A DNA stretch of 64,000 nt, taken from JAALLB01 sp039814425. Its GTDB lineage: Bacteria > Pseudomonadota > Alphaproteobacteria > Rhizobiales > Rhizobiaceae. Below the pieces are notes generated by a model. That model saw only the letters and a list, made by a program, of their open reading frames with translations. It was not told the DNA's origin and did no database searches. The stretch lies in contig JBCCBE010000001.1 of NCBI GenBank assembly GCA_039814425.1, forward strand, positions 1-64,000. The letters run 5' to 3'. Made by a program: the position numbers and the translations under genes. Shown one piece after another: positions 34,823 to 44,061 of this stretch (positions are counted from its first letter, which is position 1; every line of letters starts with the position of its first letter).

Positions 34823-37183
34823 ATGAGTGAAGGTATCGGCGCGCGAGTTCTGCGCAAGGAAGACAAAAGATTTATTACTGGCAAGGGAAAATATACAGAC
34901 GATGTGAGAAACGAACATCAATGCTACGCCGCATTTGTTCGATCACCCCACGCCCACGCAAAAGTAAAAGGTATTAACAAGTCCGCTGCCGAGGCAATGG
35001 AAGGCGTATCGGCTGTTTTAGATGGTCATCAGCTTACCGGTGATGGAATTGGAAATATTATTTGTGGCTGGATGATCCATTCTAAAGATGGAACGCCTAT
35101 GAAAATGGGTGCTTGGTCAGCGCTCGCAACTGATACAGTGCGTTATGTTGGTGACGCGGTTGCTGTCGTAGTCGCCGATACTCCGGAAAATGCCAAAACA
35201 GCTGCTGAGGCTGTTGAAGTTGACTATGAAGAGTTGCATGCGGTTGTATCTGCTGTAGATGCGTTGGGAGACAGCGCCCCACAAATTCATCCAGAAGCTG
35301 AAGGTAATCTGATCTATGATTGGGAAATCGGCGAAAAGGATGCAACGGAGGAAGCGATTGCCGGAGCGGCGTATGTTTGTGAGATGGAAATCACAAATAA
35401 CCGTTTGGCACCAAATCCGATGGAACCGCGTTCTGCGGTAGCAACCTTTGATGAATCGGAAGATCATTATACGCTTTATACTACATCACAAAACCCACAT
35501 GTAGCACGCTTGGTTCTGTCGGCTTTTTATCAGGTAGCACCTGAACACAAACTGCGTGTGATTGCGCCGGATGTCGGCGGCGGCTTTGGCGCCAAGATCT
35601 ACATTTATCCAGAAGAAATCGTTTGTCTTTGGGCTTCTATGAAAACCAGGAAGTCTGTGAAATGGACTTCAGATCGTACTGAAGCATTTCTTACGGATGC
35701 ACATGGTCGCGATCATGTATCCACGGCAAAGATGGGATTTGATGCAAACAACAAAATTGTTGGTTTTCAAATTGATACGATTGCTAACCTTGGTGCCTAT
35801 ATGTCGTTGTTTTCGTCTTCTGTACCGACCTATCTTTATGCAACGCTTCTTTCTGGACAATACAATATCGAAAACATCCATTGTAATGTGAGGACGGTCT
35901 ATACCAATACAACACCGGTTGATGCCTATCGCGGTGCCGGTCGACCGGAGGCCTGCTATCTGATTGAACGGGTGATGGAAACTGCCGCGCGTGAGTTGGG
36001 TGTTGATCCAGCCCAATTGCGCAGGCAAAACTTTATTGAAGAATTCCCGCACCAGACACCGGTGATCATGGCTTATGATGCAGGTGATTTTTCTACCAAT
36101 CAGGATGCAGCGATGCAGGCTACTGATTATGCAGGTTTTGAAGCGCGCAGATCGGAAGCCGCCGCACGTGGTAAGCTGCGTGGGATCGGTATGTCTTGTT
36201 ACATCGAAGCGTGTGGTATTGCGCCTTCTGCCGCTGTTGGTTCTCTGGGTGCGGGTGTCGGCCTTTGGGAATCAGCTGAAGTTCGCGTGAACCCGGTTGG
36301 TACGGTTGAAATTTTAACCGGTTCTCATGCCCATGGGCAGGGCCACGAAACCACGTTTTCTCAGCTGATTGCCGACCGTTTTGGTCTGCCAACCGACAAT
36401 GTCCAGGTCGTTCATGGTGATACAGACAAGGTACAGTTTGGAATGGGTACCTATGGTTCTCGCTCCGGTGCTGTTGGCATGTCCGCCATCGTCAAGGCAC
36501 TTGATAAGGTTGAAGCCAAGGCAAAGAAAATCGCAGCACATATGTTGGAAGCAGATGAAGGCGATATTGTTATTGAGGACGGCGAAGTCAAAGTTGCCGG
36601 CACTGATAAGAAACTGGGCTGGCATGAGATATGCCTTGGCGCTTATACCGCGCATAACCTGCCGGAAGGCATGGAGCCGGGCCTCAAGGAAGGAGCGTTT
36701 TACGATCCCGCCAACTTCACCTTCCCCGCCGGGACCTATATCTGTGAGGTCGAGATTGACCCTGATACGGGCACAACGGAAATTGTACAATTTGCGGCAT
36801 CCGATGATTTCGGTACCATTATCAATCCTATGATTGTGGAAGGTCAGGTCCATGGTGGCATCGCTCAGGGTGTTGGCCAGGCACTGCTTGAACAAGCGGT
36901 ATATGACGATAGCGGCCAGCTGATTACAGGCTCCTATATGGACTACGCTATGCCACGGGCTGATGATCTGCCGAGTTACAAGGTTAGCCATGAGTCAACG
37001 ATTTGCCCAAACAATCCATTGGGTATCAAGGGTTGCGGTGAGGCTGGGGCAATTGGATCGCCACCTGCTGTTATCAATGCGATCACCAATGCAATTGGCA
37101 ACAACGATCTGTCGATGCCGGCAACGCCAGCAAAAGTCTGGGCTGCTATTCAGGCTGCCGAAATGAAACAAGCTGCTGAGTAA
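34823..37183 (+). CDS. coxL: Molybdenum hydroxylase large subunit, CoxL form II type
   Basis: A 786-residue molybdopterin-binding subunit of the aerobic CO dehydrogenase large-subunit family. The active-site loop is AYRGAGR (368-374), which marks form II (putative) CoxL; true form I CO dehydrogenases have AYxCSFR with the copper-binding Cys. Other family motifs are GGGFGAKIY, HGQGHETTFSQ and the C-terminal KGCGEAGAIGSPPAV, with the catalytic Glu in GEAG. So the enzyme is intact, but CO as substrate is doubtful. No maturation genes (coxDEFG type) are nearby. Confidence 0.93.
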   Translation: MSEGIGARVLRKEDKRFITGKGKYTDDVRNEHQCYAAFVRSPHAHAKVKGINKSAAEAMEGVSAVLDGHQLTGDGIGNIICGWMIHSKDGTPMKMGAWSALATDTVRYVGDAVAVVVADTPENAKTAAEAVEVDYEELHAVVSAVDALGDSAPQIHPEAEGNLIYDWEIGEKDATEEAIAGAAYVCEMEITNNRLAPNPMEPRSAVATFDESEDHYTLYTTSQNPHVARLVLSAFYQVAPEHKLRVIAPDVGGGFGAKIYIYPEEIVCLWASMKTRKSVKWTSDRTEAFLTDAHGRDHVSTAKMGFDANNKIVGFQIDTIANLGAYMSLFSSSVPTYLYATLLSGQYNIENIHCNVRTVYTNTTPVDAYRGAGRPEACYLIERVMETAARELGVDPAQLRRQNFIEEFPHQTPVIMAYDAGDFSTNQDAAMQATDYAGFEARRSEAAARGKLRGIGMSCYIEACGIAPSAAVGSLGAGVGLWESAEVRVNPVGTVEILTGSHAHGQGHETTFSQLIADRFGLPTDNVQVVHGDTDKVQFGMGTYGSRSGAVGMSAIVKALDKVEAKAKKIAAHMLEADEGDIVIEDGEVKVAGTDKKLGWHEICLGAYTAHNLPEGMEPGLKEGAFYDPANFTFPAGTYICEVEIDPDTGTTEIVQFAASDDFGTIINPMIVEGQVHGGIAQGVGQALLEQAVYDDSGQLITGSYMDYAMPRADDLPSYKVSHESTICPNNPLGIKGCGEAGAIGSPPAVINAITNAIGNNDLSMPATPAKVWAAIQAAEMKQAAE

Positions 37184-37195
37184 GGAGAAAGATAA

Positions 37196-37996
37196 ATGTA
37201 CAATACAAATTATCAACGCGTTTCCAGCACCGATGAAGCAACGGCAGCCATGGATGCCGCAGAAGACGGTAAATACGTGTCTGGTGGCCAGACGCTCATT
37301 CCAACGATGAAGCAGCGACTGGCTGCACCTTCTGATCTTATTGATCTGCGCCATATCGATGCGATGAAAGGCATTACGGTTGACGGTAATCAGGTAACGA
37401 TTGGGGCTGCTACGAGCCATGCAGAGGTAGCAAATTCTGCTGAGTTGTGTGAAGTTTGCCCGAGTATTTGCAATCTTGCCTCCCATATTGGTGACCCACA
37501 TGTTCGCAATATGGGAACCATTGGCGGTTCTGTCGCCAACAATGATCCGGCGGCTGATTATCCCGCTGCCATGATGGCGTTAAATGCGCAAATCATGACA
37601 AACAAGCGGACCATCGATACGGATGATTTTTTCACAGGCATGTTTGAAACTGCGCTTGAGGAAGATGAAATCATAACAGCTGTTACATTTCCTGCGCCAG
37701 CAAAAGCGGCCTATGCTAAATTTCCAAACCCGGCGTCACGGTATGCAATGGCGGGAGTGTTTGTGGCAAAATTGAAAAACGGAATGGCGCGCGTCGGTGT
37801 GACGGGTGCTGGTTCGGATGGTGTTTTCCGTCATGAAGCTATGGAAGAAGCACTTAAATCAGATTGGTCTGTGGATGCAATCGCAGGCGCGCAGGTCGAT
37901 GAAGGCGATATGCTTTCTGATATTCATGGCGACGGCGCGTATCGCGCAAACCTTGTAAAAGTGATGGCTAAACGCGCTGTTGAAGCTTCGCAGTAA
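37196..37996 (+). CDS. coxM: Molybdenum hydroxylase FAD-binding medium subunit (CoxM-like)
   Basis: A 266-residue FAD subunit of the hydroxylase. FAD-binding motifs are YVSGGQTLIPTMKQRL (about 27-42) and NMGTIGGSVANNDPAADYPA (about 104-123). A C-terminal CO_deh_flav domain follows. It is 12 bases after coxL and is followed by a terminator, so the three genes form one transcript in the order S-L-M. Confidence 0.93.
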   Translation: MYNTNYQRVSSTDEATAAMDAAEDGKYVSGGQTLIPTMKQRLAAPSDLIDLRHIDAMKGITVDGNQVTIGAATSHAEVANSAELCEVCPSICNLASHIGDPHVRNMGTIGGSVANNDPAADYPAAMMALNAQIMTNKRTIDTDDFFTGMFETALEEDEIITAVTFPAPAKAAYAKFPNPASRYAMAGVFVAKLKNGMARVGVTGAGSDGVFRHEAMEEALKSDWSVDAIAGAQVDEGDMLSDIHGDGAYRANLVKVMAKRAVEASQ

Positions 37997-38026
37997 AAAC
38001 AGGCTTGGTTTGATACTTAGAAACTT

Positions 38027-38052
38027 AAAAGCGGCTCGTGGGCCGCTTTTTT
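38027..38052 (+). terminator. Intrinsic terminator after coxSLM
   Basis: AAAAGCGGC (38027-38035) pairs with GCCGCTTTT (38042-38050) around a 6-base loop and runs into six T (38047-38052). It closes the hydroxylase operon. Confidence 0.88.
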
Positions 38053-38240
38053 ATGGGTATTGGATGGTTATAAATGACTTTGAAGTCTTGGGTTATTGGA
38101 TGCCAAGCTCAGCAATGAGAACCGGTTTGCCAATCCTTCAACTGAAAATTATTTCAGTTAGCTGCAAAAAAATATGAATAAATCTGGATATCCAACCGTT
38201 TACCCTATGCGAATTAGCGCAATATTGATTGGAGAGGAAT

Positions 38241-38684
38241 ATGAAACATAGGATCATCGTTGCAGGGATGGCAGCCGCAATGGCTCTGACACCAGCGTTT
38301 GCTGGTGAAACACCCTCGTCGGATGGGGCGGAAGTCTATATCGTTAATCTGAAAGATGGCGACAAGGTTGCGGGCCCGGTTAAAGTTATATTTGGGTTGA
38401 CGGGAATGGGTATCGCACCTGCTGGTATCGAAAAAGAAGGGACCGGTCACCATCATTTATTCATAAACCGCGCACCGTTCCTCGAGGGGGAGGATGGTAA
38501 GGACGAAGCGGACTTTAACATACCTGCTGACGACAACCATAAGCACTTCGGCAAGGGACAGACGGAAACAATGCTGGAACTGTCACCAGGTACCCACACA
38601 TTGCAGATGGTTTTGGGAGACAAAGACCACATACCCCATAACCCACCTGTGTATTCGTCAGTTATCAATATTACGGTCGAGTAA
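38241..38684 (+). CDS. DUF4399 domain exported protein
   Basis: A 147-residue protein with a clear signal peptide ending near TPAFA and a DUF4399 domain: FGLTGMGIAPAGIEKEGTGH, HHHLFIN and a second histidine region HKHFGKGQTETMLELSPGTH. The His-rich sites could bind metal, but this is not established. GGAGAGG at 38231-38237 sets the start at 38241. It stands just before an ECF sigma/anti-sigma pair on the same strand. Function unknown. Confidence 0.85.
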   Translation: MKHRIIVAGMAAAMALTPAFAGETPSSDGAEVYIVNLKDGDKVAGPVKVIFGLTGMGIAPAGIEKEGTGHHHLFINRAPFLEGEDGKDEADFNIPADDNHKHFGKGQTETMLELSPGTHTLQMVLGDKDHIPHNPPVYSSVINITVE

Positions 38685-38854
38685 GAACACTTTTCTGGAT
38701 ATGGATGAAGGGATCAGGCTTCTGCGTAGACTCTGGATTTCAGTCCAAAAGTAAAGCTGCCGGTTTTGTAGCGCATATATGTTGGACTGAGTTTGAGTGA
38801 GTGGTTTACTCGAATCCAGCTTGGGCAAAATACGATGTCAGGATTTCCGCAAAT

Positions 38855-39379
38855 ATGAAAATTTGGAGAAATCAAAATTCTGAACATATTGTACGTGGGG
38901 GTATTACAAAGATTTTTCCGCGTCTATGGCGATATTGTTTAGTCCTGACCAGCGACACAACAAAGGCTGATGATCTGGCCCAGGCTGCTTGCTTACGTGC
39001 ATTGGAGCGGGCTCACAGCTTTGAAGCGGGTAGCCATTTTGACAGGTGGCTGTTTCGCCTAACACAGCGTTTGTGGATTGATGAAATAAGAAAGGTCGCC
39101 GTTCGACGCGGCGGCGGCCTTTCAAGCATAGAAGAAGTAGACTTAATGGATTTGGCACCAAATCCCGAACAACAGACACTCAATCGAGAAATATTGATGG
39201 GAATTATGCGACTGCCTGAAGCTCAGCGTGTGGCCATATTGTTGGTTTATGTAGAGGGGCATAGCTATCGCGATGCGGCAGATATCTTGGGTATACCTGT
39301 GGGCACAGTGATGAGCAGACTGTCAGTTGCTCGAGGGAAGCTTGTGGAGACATTTAGTGATAGAGCCGAGGTTGGGTAA
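38855..39379 (+). CDS. ECF-type RNA polymerase sigma factor
   Basis: A 174-residue group IV sigma factor. Region 2 runs from about 25 to 85 (DLAQAACLRALERAHSF, DRWLFRLTQRLWIDEIRK) and region 4 from about 118 to 168 (LPEAQRVAILLVYVEGHSYRD, GIPVGTVMSRLSVARGKL). An ATG at 38855 with AGGA upstream is used; an in-frame GTG at 38801 would add 18 residues. Its stop overlaps the next ATG by one base (TAATG), the usual arrangement with a cognate anti-sigma factor. The stimulus is unknown. Confidence 0.88.
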   Translation: MKIWRNQNSEHIVRGGITKIFPRLWRYCLVLTSDTTKADDLAQAACLRALERAHSFEAGSHFDRWLFRLTQRLWIDEIRKVAVRRGGGLSSIEEVDLMDLAPNPEQQTLNREILMGIMRLPEAQRVAILLVYVEGHSYRDAADILGIPVGTVMSRLSVARGKLVETFSDRAEVG

Positions 39380-40110
39380 TGCAGAATATTCAATTCAGTG
39401 ACGAGGAACTGGTTGCCTATTTAGATGGCGAAGATGATTTCGCACCAATCGATGCGATTGCAATGGCATTGAAGACTGACGTTGCATTGGCGAAACGATT
39501 GGAAAGATTGCGTATAGATACTCATGCCATTGGCGAAAGTTTTGATGCTATCATTGATCTTTCCAAAGCTGCGCCTGAATTTCCTAAATCACAAAAAACT
39601 GTTCGACCCTATCGTCAAGTTGCGGTTGGTGCTGTGCTTGCTCTGCTAATTGGCTTTTTAGGTGGCTATCTAGCGACAGACAAAAGCCAGCCTGGATGGA
39701 AAGATTATGCCGCTGCTTATCATGCGCTCTACACCAATAGCACTTTGAATCATGTTAAGGTTTCCGCCTCTTTCCAGCAGACCGAACTTAACCGTGTTGC
39801 AATGGCTATTGGAAAGGATATCGAACTTTCTAGTCTCACCAGGGTTCCGGAAATTGAATATAAACGGGCTCAAATTCTGGGTTACAAAGGCAAAGCTCTC
39901 ATCCAGCTTGCCTTTCTCACCAGTCTGGGTGAGCCACTAGCATTGTGTGTAATTCGTTCAAGCGAGGCGGACACAATCGATATTGAAGTTTATGAACTCG
40001 AAGGAATGAGCACCGCATCCTGGGTCAAAGATGGATACGAATATGTTTTGATCGGTGGTAGAAACCGCACTTTGATATCCAGGCTGGCTACCGCGTTTTT
40101 CCACGGGTAG
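39379..40110 (+). CDS. Probable membrane anti-sigma factor
   Basis: A 243-residue protein with a cytoplasmic N-terminal region (FSDEELVAYLDGE, typical of anti-sigma factors), one membrane helix at about 80-97 (VAVGAVLALLIGFLGGYLA) and an extracytoplasmic C-terminal domain of about 140 residues. The N-terminal region lacks the His-x3-Cys-x2-Cys zinc motif, so zinc or redox sensing by that motif is excluded. Assignment rests on topology, the DEELVAYLDGE stretch and coupling to the sigma factor gene. Confidence 0.8.
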   Translation: MQNIQFSDEELVAYLDGEDDFAPIDAIAMALKTDVALAKRLERLRIDTHAIGESFDAIIDLSKAAPEFPKSQKTVRPYRQVAVGAVLALLIGFLGGYLATDKSQPGWKDYAAAYHALYTNSTLNHVKVSASFQQTELNRVAMAIGKDIELSSLTRVPEIEYKRAQILGYKGKALIQLAFLTSLGEPLALCVIRSSEADTIDIEVYELEGMSTASWVKDGYEYVLIGGRNRTLISRLATAFFHG

Positions 40111-40367
40111 CATTAGCCTTAATATAGAACGGCAACTATTGGTCGTACTTTAATCAGCCTGCCAAACAATGCCGTGGCTGCAAAAGTGGATGACCGTTCA
40201 TAAACCGCTAAAATTCCGCTGTGTGCATTCAGTACACGATACGTGGAACGCGTTACTACTGGATTACTCTCACGCACAACTTGATTTTTTTCTCATGAAA
40301 GTAGCAATTTGTCAGTGTGGAGCATCTGTAATGGTGGCGCAAAGCTGCCTTTCTCTATTTAAAAAAA

Positions 40368-41342
40368 TTATCCCCGCCCGTGTGGTTCGAAAAAATCGAT
40401 CTCGGCGCCTATTGGCAGAATACGGTTGGGGTTTATCGTTTCATGGCTTTCAAAATAATGCCTGCGCGCATGTTCTATATTGAAGGTTTCTGAAATTCCG
40501 GGCCATTGGAAAAGATCGCGCGTGAATGGCCAAAGATTTGGATAGTCTATCAGGCGTTTCAAATTGCACTTGAAGTGGCTGTGATAAATCGGATCGAAAC
40601 GCAGGAGAGTTGGCAGTAGGCGCCAGTCAGCTTCGGTTGGCTCTTCTCCGGTTAGAAAACGTGAATTTCCCAGATGACTGTCTAAAAACTCTAAGGTGTC
40701 GAATAGCGGGACAATCGCCTCATTATAAGCAGATTGGGTCGTGGAAAAACCACATTGGTATACGCCATTATTGAACGTGTTGTAGATCCGGTCATTAAGG
40801 GCGTCGATCTTTTCACGTTTGGCTTGTGGGTAATAATCACCGGGTTTAGCGCCGATACCATCAAACGCAGAATTGAACATGCGAATGATTTCCGACGATT
40901 CATTGGAAACGATGGTTTCAGTTTGCTTGTCCCAAAGGATGGGAACTGTAACACGACCGGAAAATTTGGGGTCAGCTTTTGTGTATATCTGGTGCGCAAA
41001 ATCTGAACCGAAAAGACGGTCGCCGACGATACCTTGATCATCGTTTGCAAAGGTCCAGCCTTTGTCTGCCATATACCAATGGACAACGGAGACACTAATC
41101 ATGTCATTCAGGTCCTTAAGAGCCCGATAAATCAATGTGCGATGCGCCCAGGGGCAAGCGAATGAAACATATAGATGATAGCGGTCCGGTTCAGCTTTGA
41201 AACCGCCGGAGCCTGATACTCCCGCAGCACCGTCAGGCGTGACCCAGTTTCGGAATTGTGCGTCAGATCGAACAAATCGCCCGCCGCTTTTGGAGGTATC
41301 GTACCATTTGTCATGCCAAATTCCGTCTACGAGAAGACCCAT
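40368..41342 (-). CDS. Glutathionyl-hydroquinone reductase (Ecm4/YqjG family GST)
   Basis: A 324-residue xi-class glutathione transferase relative that reduces glutathionyl-hydroquinones. The catalytic Cys is C63 in FACPWAHRTL, the family hallmark. The C-terminal helical domain holds ALNDRIYNTFNNGVYQCGF and LRFDPIYHSHFKCNLKRL, also typical. It is last in a minus-strand row with a dioxygenase, RidA and two acyl-CoA dehydrogenases, 67 bases after the dioxygenase gene. Confidence 0.93.
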   Translation of the reverse strand: MGLLVDGIWHDKWYDTSKSGGRFVRSDAQFRNWVTPDGAAGVSGSGGFKAEPDRYHLYVSFACPWAHRTLIYRALKDLNDMISVSVVHWYMADKGWTFANDDQGIVGDRLFGSDFAHQIYTKADPKFSGRVTVPILWDKQTETIVSNESSEIIRMFNSAFDGIGAKPGDYYPQAKREKIDALNDRIYNTFNNGVYQCGFSTTQSAYNEAIVPLFDTLEFLDSHLGNSRFLTGEEPTEADWRLLPTLLRFDPIYHSHFKCNLKRLIDYPNLWPFTRDLFQWPGISETFNIEHARRHYFESHETINPNRILPIGAEIDFFEPHGRG

Positions 41343-41409
41343 ATCGCTGCTCCTTAAGCGGCTCTGTTGTTTTGAAATTCACCAATTCTACGCTTTGCCT
41401 AAGCTGTCC

Positions 41410-42462
41410 TTAATCAAGCGGTGCATTTAGCTTTGTATTCTTGGTTATTATGCCACCGCGATTGCCGATTTCGATTGAGCCGTATCTTTGACGGAAGCAT
41501 TCGGGGAGAGGTCTATCATCGGGCAAGGAAAGCCAAAGCCTAAACAAGTGTCTGCGTTTATTCAGATCGGGCCAATCGGTAAAACCGGTGCGATCGTGCA
41601 TTTGCGAATGATTATACACAAATTGCATATCTCCCGGTTGCAATTGCATGGAGATGTAAAGTTCCGGATCGTTTGCCAGTTCATCAAACAGATCCAATGC
41701 TTCAATATGTTTTTCAGAAAGACGCATTGCGCCCTCAAAGCGTTGGGCACTATCAATATATTGCCGTTGGTAGAAGACGGTTAGATGGCCTTGGTTCCAA
41801 CTTAGTGGCGGAATAGTCATGAAAGGTTCCATGCCTTCCGGTACTTCACCGCGCCTGTCTGTGGCGATTGGATCAAACAAAAGCGGCAGGAGATCAGGAC
41901 GCAATTCCCGCATGCGATTGAAGATTGAAACCGCGCTGACAAGCAAGGACTTCCCACCCTCCATTGCGTCACGGATGCAAAGCAAGCCTACAACATCTGC
42001 AGAATCGGTATGAAACGTTTGGCGCTGCGATGTTTGATAGATTCGGGAATTGGAATCATTTGCATCACGGCCAATATCGCGCACATGTCCTAAAATATGG
42101 CCTTGCGCATTTTGCGATCGCGGACTGCCGATATGGCTACCTATACCGCAGAAAATAGTTGCAGCCATTTCCTGGCTATAGGTTTCAATCGGAAGGCCTC
42201 GCAAAACTTCAAAGCCAATATCGTTCAGTAAAGTTTCACGCAATCCGGCAAGATGTTCATGAAACGAAGCAAGCGGAAATTGGTCAGCAGTGATTTCACC
42301 GACATCCTTACCAAGGCTGAGAAAATGGTTTGCTGCACTTTCCAGATCTTCAATCTGATGATTCGTCAGGGTGACGAGCCATTTTTCCTGCTGCGCTTCT
42401 AGATCGCGTCCAAGCCAAGCAGCAGGCCCGTCAATGGCCGCGTCTGGCAATTGGACGGTCAT
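41410..42462 (-). CDS. TauD/TfdA-family Fe(II)/2-oxoglutarate dioxygenase
   Basis: A 350-residue dioxygenase. The iron ligands are H151 and D153 (FHTDSADV) and H289 (NHSQMHDRTGF); R308 in HLFRLWLS likely binds 2-oxoglutarate. The C-terminal text (YGSIEIGNRGGI) resembles a subgroup of TauD-like proteins of unknown substrate. It starts 5 bases downstream of the RidA gene stop, so it is likely cotranscribed. Confidence 0.88.
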   Translation of the reverse strand: MTVQLPDAAIDGPAAWLGRDLEAQQEKWLVTLTNHQIEDLESAANHFLSLGKDVGEITADQFPLASFHEHLAGLRETLLNDIGFEVLRGLPIETYSQEMAATIFCGIGSHIGSPRSQNAQGHILGHVRDIGRDANDSNSRIYQTSQRQTFHTDSADVVGLLCIRDAMEGGKSLLVSAVSIFNRMRELRPDLLPLLFDPIATDRRGEVPEGMEPFMTIPPLSWNQGHLTVFYQRQYIDSAQRFEGAMRLSEKHIEALDLFDELANDPELYISMQLQPGDMQFVYNHSQMHDRTGFTDWPDLNKRRHLFRLWLSLPDDRPLPECFRQRYGSIEIGNRGGIITKNTKLNAPLD

Positions 42463-42467
42463 AAGCG

Positions 42468-42935
42468 TTATTCCTTAATCGCAAAAATTGCGTCGACTTC
42501 AACGGATACATTCCGGGGCAAGGAAGCCATGCCAACAGCAGCGCGTGAATGTTTCCCTCTATCGCCTAACACATCCATCATCAGATCAGATGCGCCGTTG
42601 ATGACCTGTGGATGATCTCCGAAATCGGGGGTAGCAGCAACATACCCTCCAAGGCGGATGCATTGTGCTACGCGCTCTATATCTCCGTCGCATGCAAGCT
42701 TCATCTGTGCAAGAATGTTTATCGCGCAAATCCGGGCAGCAGCCTGACCTTCTTCCAGGGTGACGCTATCTCCCAATAATCCGGTTTGCATAATCATGCC
42801 ATCTACTAATGGTATTTGACCGGATACGAAAACCATCCCGTTGTGTTTAACAAAACCAACGTAGCTGGCGATGGGTTTTGGTGGTTCTGCGAGGGTAATG
42901 CCCAAGTCTGCAATGCGGGACTCAATTGTGCTCAT
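42468..42935 (-). CDS. RidA/YjgF-family protein
   Basis: A 155-residue member of the Rid superfamily, which hydrolyses reactive enamine/imine intermediates. SRAAVGMASLPRNVSVEVDA near the C terminus holds the conserved Arg and the family signature. It belongs to the longer alphaproteobacterial branch (about 150 residues) often annotated near amino-acid catabolism. It sits 9 bases after an acyl-CoA dehydrogenase and 5 before the dioxygenase. Confidence 0.92.
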   Translation of the reverse strand: MSTIESRIADLGITLAEPPKPIASYVGFVKHNGMVFVSGQIPLVDGMIMQTGLLGDSVTLEEGQAAARICAINILAQMKLACDGDIERVAQCIRLGGYVAATPDFGDHPQVINGASDLMMDVLGDRGKHSRAAVGMASLPRNVSVEVDAIFAIKE

Positions 42936-42944
42936 CGTATTTCC

Positions 42945-44060
42945 TTAAATCTCATTTCCAAGTTCAATATAGCGTTCCAAATGATGATCTGTGTCGCCAA
43001 AAATATGATCAATCATGATGATCCGCTTGGCAAAATGGCCGACCGGATATTCCCAGGTCATTCCCATCCCACCGTGGATTTGAATAGCCTCTTCTGCAAC
43101 CTGCCGCCCGATGCGTCCGGCAAGGTGTTTGCAGGCTGATACTTCGCGCTCTCGGGCCTGGTAATCTGCTTCAAGGTTACCCGCAGCGTTAATAAGGGCA
43201 GAGCGCATTTGTTCAAGCTCGATCAACACATCAGCCATACGGTGTTGCAGTGCCTGAAACTTGCCAATCGGTACGCCAAACTGATTGCGAGTATGCATGT
43301 ACTCAACCGTCATATCTTTAGAAACTTCCATCGCACCAAGGCTTTCAGCACAGATTGCAGTAATCCCGCGAGCATGTGCTTTTTCGATCAATGAAAAGCT
43401 GTCATCTGCCTTGCCGATCAATTGAGCATCTGCATTATCGAGCCGAACTTCTGCTGCGCCATATCCATCTAATGTGCCAAAGTCACGGACGGTAGTGCCA
43501 TTGCCTGTTTCAACCAAAAACAAGCTGATGCCATTTGTATCATTTGTTTTACCTGACGTGCGAGCAGAGACCACAAAGTGAGTTGCAGAATTGCCACCTA
43601 GCACCACAGATTTGTTTCCTGAAAGGGACCAACTATCACCGATCTTGGTTGCGGTTGTCGCTACATGGCTAAGATCATAACGACTGTCCGGTTCGCCATG
43701 GGCAAGCGCAATCAGGGTTTCTCCACTTATTACGTGTTCAAGCAAATCGCCATAGCCAGTTGCCTCTGCAAGAATTGAACCGGCAAGCAAGGTCGGCAGA
43801 AATGGTTCCACAACCAGATAGCGACCAAGGGCTTCAAAGACAATCATGAGATCATCGCCGCTACCCCCAAAACCGCCAGCATCTTCGCTAAACAGAGCGC
43901 CAATTATCCCAAGTTCAGCAAACTGTGCCCACATTTCTCGCGAGAATCTATCATCAGACATGACAAATCCATGCCGCTTATCAATATCATAATTGTCCGC
44001 CAGAAGCCGTAACAGAGTTTCTGAAAGCATGCGCCGGTCATCATCAAACTCGAAATTCAT
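42945..44060 (-). CDS. Acyl-CoA dehydrogenase family subunit (keeps catalytic Glu motif)
   Basis: A 371-residue flavoprotein-fold acyl-CoA dehydrogenase. The segment IQIHGGMGMTWEYPV (326-340) keeps the GG-x-G and the catalytic-type Glu, E337. The usual C-terminal GTxEIQR flavin motif is replaced by FGDTDHHLERY. Its partner gene, 1 base upstream, shows the opposite pattern, so the two probably form a heteromeric enzyme such as the alpha2-beta2 type known for steroid side-chain oxidation. The substrate is not known. Confidence 0.9.
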   Translation of the reverse strand: MNFEFDDDRRMLSETLLRLLADNYDIDKRHGFVMSDDRFSREMWAQFAELGIIGALFSEDAGGFGGSGDDLMIVFEALGRYLVVEPFLPTLLAGSILAEATGYGDLLEHVISGETLIALAHGEPDSRYDLSHVATTATKIGDSWSLSGNKSVVLGGNSATHFVVSARTSGKTNDTNGISLFLVETGNGTTVRDFGTLDGYGAAEVRLDNADAQLIGKADDSFSLIEKAHARGITAICAESLGAMEVSKDMTVEYMHTRNQFGVPIGKFQALQHRMADVLIELEQMRSALINAAGNLEADYQAREREVSACKHLAGRIGRQVAEEAIQIHGGMGMTWEYPVGHFAKRIIMIDHIFGDTDHHLERYIELGNEI

Positions 44061-44061
44061 T

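Noticed and set aside
37980..38177. 65-codon frame after coxM
   Set aside because: It runs through the coxSLM terminator hairpin and is not protein-like.
40169..40483. 104-codon plus-strand frame between anti-sigma and the Ecm4-type gene
   Set aside because: It overlaps the end of a well-supported minus-strand gene and has no family features or ribosome binding site.
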